This document shows, piece after piece, positions 3,645 to 5,207 of a stretch of 5,207 nucleotides of DNA (positions are counted from its first letter, which is position 1; the number at the start of each line of letters is the position of its first letter). The notes under the pieces are model-generated. The model saw nothing but the letters and a program-made list of their open reading frames with translations, did not search any database and was not told where the DNA came from. This DNA is from Ruminococcus sp. UBA1828 (GTDB lineage: Bacteria > Bacillota > Clostridia > Oscillospirales > Ruminococcaceae). Position numbers and translations under genes: made by a program. Location of the stretch: contig DDJI01000111.1 of NCBI GenBank assembly GCA_002338885.1, forward strand, positions 30,619-35,825. Reading direction: 5' to 3'.

Positions 3645-5207
3645 ACTCTTTGCCGCCCTTGCGCAGTGCGTTGACCGCATCGGCGTCCGGCGTAACATAC
3701 AACGTCCTGTTATTTGTGAATATGACCATGCCCGGCTTTGCTCCGGAGGGCTTTTTTACATACCTCACCTGAGTGTAGTCCACCGGAACGCTTGAAGAAT
3801 TTTTTGCAGAGGAATTAAACGCCGCTATCATTGCCGCCTGCTCTATTGTGCGCTGCGGGATGTCGCCGCCGTTTGCCTCCACTATCACGTGTGCGCCGGT
3901 TATATTTTGAACATGCAGCCATAAATCCGTCTTTTGCGCGGTTTTTAAGGTCAGCATGTCGTTTTGGCGGTTGTTTCTGCCCACAAGAATCCTAAACCCG
4001 TCGTCTGACACGTACTCTATCGGCGGCAGGGACTTTGGCAGCTTTCCGCCCTTTGAGCCTTTTGCGCGCGGCTGCTTTACATACCCGCCCGCGGCAAGCT
4101 CCATTCTTATGTCGCTAAGCTCGCTTTCCGTGGATGCGCGGCTCAAGGCGTCAAACACGGAATCTATATACTTTACCTCGTCCTCACCCTCGGCTATGAG
4201 CGAAGTCAGCTTCTTTTCGGCGGTATCGGCTTTGCGGTACTCCTGATAGTACCTTTGCGCATTCTGCACGGGTGTGAGACGCTTGTCAAGCTCCACCTTA
4301 ACCACGCTTCCCGGCTCATAGCAGTTATCAAGCTCCGCCTCTGACATGCCCTTTTCAAGCCGGTACAGGTTGGCCATAATCAAGTCGCCCTTAAGTCTTA
4401 ACTCTTCTCTGCCCTTACACTCCTCAAGCTCTATTTTCTGCGCCGAAACTCTCCGTTTTGTCCTCTCCGACAGGCTGACAAGCAGCTTAAACAGGTCGGC
4501 GGCTCTTTGGTGAGTCTGCGCTATCACGTCTCTTTCGGAGAAGAAATAGTCAAGCAGTGCGCTCGGCGACGAAAACTCCTTTGTGCTCATCATAGTGCCG
4601 TACTGCTCTATGTTCACAAAGCAAAAATCCTTCATCAAGCCGTTTTTGTCCTTGAGCAGAACATACTTGTTGGTGTGCTCGCGTATCTGTCGGGCGGAGT
4701 TTTGAAGGAAAAACACAAGTCGGTCAAGCTCGTCCGCGCTGAACTCCGATGCCGGCTTTTCCGCTCCCCTGCACGCATAGTACACGGCTTCCCTTGCAAA
4801 AATCGGGGATATGCCCTCTATCAGCTTTACAAGCGCTTTTGATGGGTCTTTTTGACTTAGCGACAGAAATCCGCTTAACAGCTCGTCCCTGTCAAGCTCA
4901 AAGAGGCTGAGTCTTTTCTCCCTCGGCGGGAGGCTGTAGCTTATTCCGGGGAGCACGAGCCTTACGCTCGACATCCCCTCGCCCACGCGCTTTATCGAAT
5001 CTATCACTCGCATGTCGCCGTTTACAAGTATGACGTTAGAGTACTTGCCCATTATCTCTACAGCAAGCGTTAAGACTATTCTGTCGCCGAACTCGTCCGC
5101 CGTCTCAAAGTCAAAGTTGAGTATTCTCTCAAAGCCGTCCTGCCTTATTGCGACGAGCTTTGCCGAGGAAAGATGCTTTCTTAAAAGCATGCAAAACATC
5201 GGCGGCG
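3643..5207 (-). CDS. rqcH: RqcH/FbpA (NFACT, Rqc2 homologue), 5' end outside window
   Basis: Ribosome-associated quality control factor. Members of this family bind stalled 50S subunits carrying peptidyl-tRNA and drive C-terminal alanine tailing with tRNA-Ala; older names are fibronectin-binding protein FbpA or PavA. The frame is open to the right edge: Pro-Pro precedes MFCMLLRKHL (ATG at 5199), matching the internal PPMFCMLLRKH of the family. About 70 N-terminal residues are therefore missing. Counting from that Met, 1-125 belong to NFACT-N (VEIMGKYSNVILV at 48-59, LPGISYSLPP at 83-92). Residues 225-285 and 310-368 are the charged helices of the coiled-coil arm. Residues 395-485 form the NFACT-R (DUF814) RNA-binding domain with VGRNNRQND (406-414), DLWLHVQN and GAHVIVEANGG (435-445). 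The Asp-Arg pair needed for tailing in Bacillus (D97-R98 from memory of that sequence) is Glu24-Arg25 here (5130-5125). The coiled coil, domain order and C-terminus are otherwise complete. A small membrane-protein gene follows in the same operon. Confidence 0.95.
   Translation of the reverse strand, partial: PPMFCMLLRKHLSSAKLVAIRQDGFERILNFDFETADEFGDRIVLTLAVEIMGKYSNVILVNGDMRVIDSIKRVGEGMSSVRLVLPGISYSLPPREKRLSLFELDRDELLSGFLSLSQKDPSKALVKLIEGISPIFAREAVYYACRGAEKPASEFSADELDRLVFFLQNSARQIREHTNKYVLLKDKNGLMKDFCFVNIEQYGTMMSTKEFSSPSALLDYFFSERDVIAQTHQRAADLFKLLVSLSERTKRRVSAQKIELEECKGREELRLKGDLIMANLYRLEKGMSEAELDNCYEPGSVVKVELDKRLTPVQNAQRYYQEYRKADTAEKKLTSLIAEGEDEVKYIDSVFDALSRASTESELSDIRMELAAGGYVKQPRAKGSKGGKLPKSLPPIEYVSDDGFRILVGRNNRQNDMLTLKTAQKTDLWLHVQNITGAHVIVEANGGDIPQRTIEQAAMIAAFNSSAKNSSSVPVDYTQVRYVKKPSGAKPGMVIFTNNRTLYVTPDADAVNALRKGGKE

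Noticed and set aside
3633..3698. 22-residue N-terminal extension of the membrane protein
   Set aside because: It lies over the end of rqcH and lacks a ribosome binding site at 3698, while the ATG at 3632 has GAGGAG at good spacing.

Overview
The window looks like chromosome of a Gram-positive, Clostridia-type bacterium of roughly balanced GC, plausibly an uncultured gut or anaerobic Oscillospirales/Christensenellales-like lineage. This rests on AAGGAG/GAGGAG ribosome binding sites, near-consensus sigma-A promoters, tRNA genes with encoded CCA, an RqcH/FbpA protein of the Firmicutes type, and a secreted protein with Cys/His repeats of a kind common in gut Firmicutes. The taxonomic placement is inference.

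Layout on the + strand: (1) positions 2-640 hold the C-terminal two thirds of an AraC-family regulator that enters from the left edge. (2) Positions 641-1102 are a 460-base stretch with no convincing gene. It carries a plausible promoter (682-710), a long imperfect hairpin (949-1000) and a second hairpin (1035-1064) just before a strong ribosome binding site. (3) Positions 1103-2713 encode a 536-residue exported protein with a signal peptide, a predicted parallel beta-helix and two Cys/His-rich C-terminal modules. It ends at a strong terminator (2761-2800).

Everything further right is read from the - strand. In transcription order: (4) rqcH/fbpA, 5' truncated by the right edge (5207-3643); (5) 10 bases later, a 110-residue four-helix membrane protein of unknown function (3632-3300), whose ribosome binding site overlaps the rqcH stop codon; (6) tRNA-Leu(CAA) with its own extended -10 promoter and a perfect 12-bp terminator; (7) tRNA-Lys(UUU) with a fully consensus promoter and its own terminator. 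The + strand and - strand units converge at 2760-2870, where two back-to-back terminators separate them.

Functional links: rqcH (ribosome quality control, alanine tailing) and the membrane gene look translationally coupled. No terminator is visible between the membrane gene and tRNA-Leu, so the tRNA-Leu terminator may end the operon transcript as well. I see no insertion sequence, integrase, CRISPR array or phage gene, and no clearly new multi-gene system. The items most worth a second look are the Glu at the usual Asp of the RqcH Asp-Arg pair, the membrane partner of rqcH, the modular secreted protein, the promoter and hairpins in the empty region, and a U-U mismatch in the tRNA-Leu anticodon stem.
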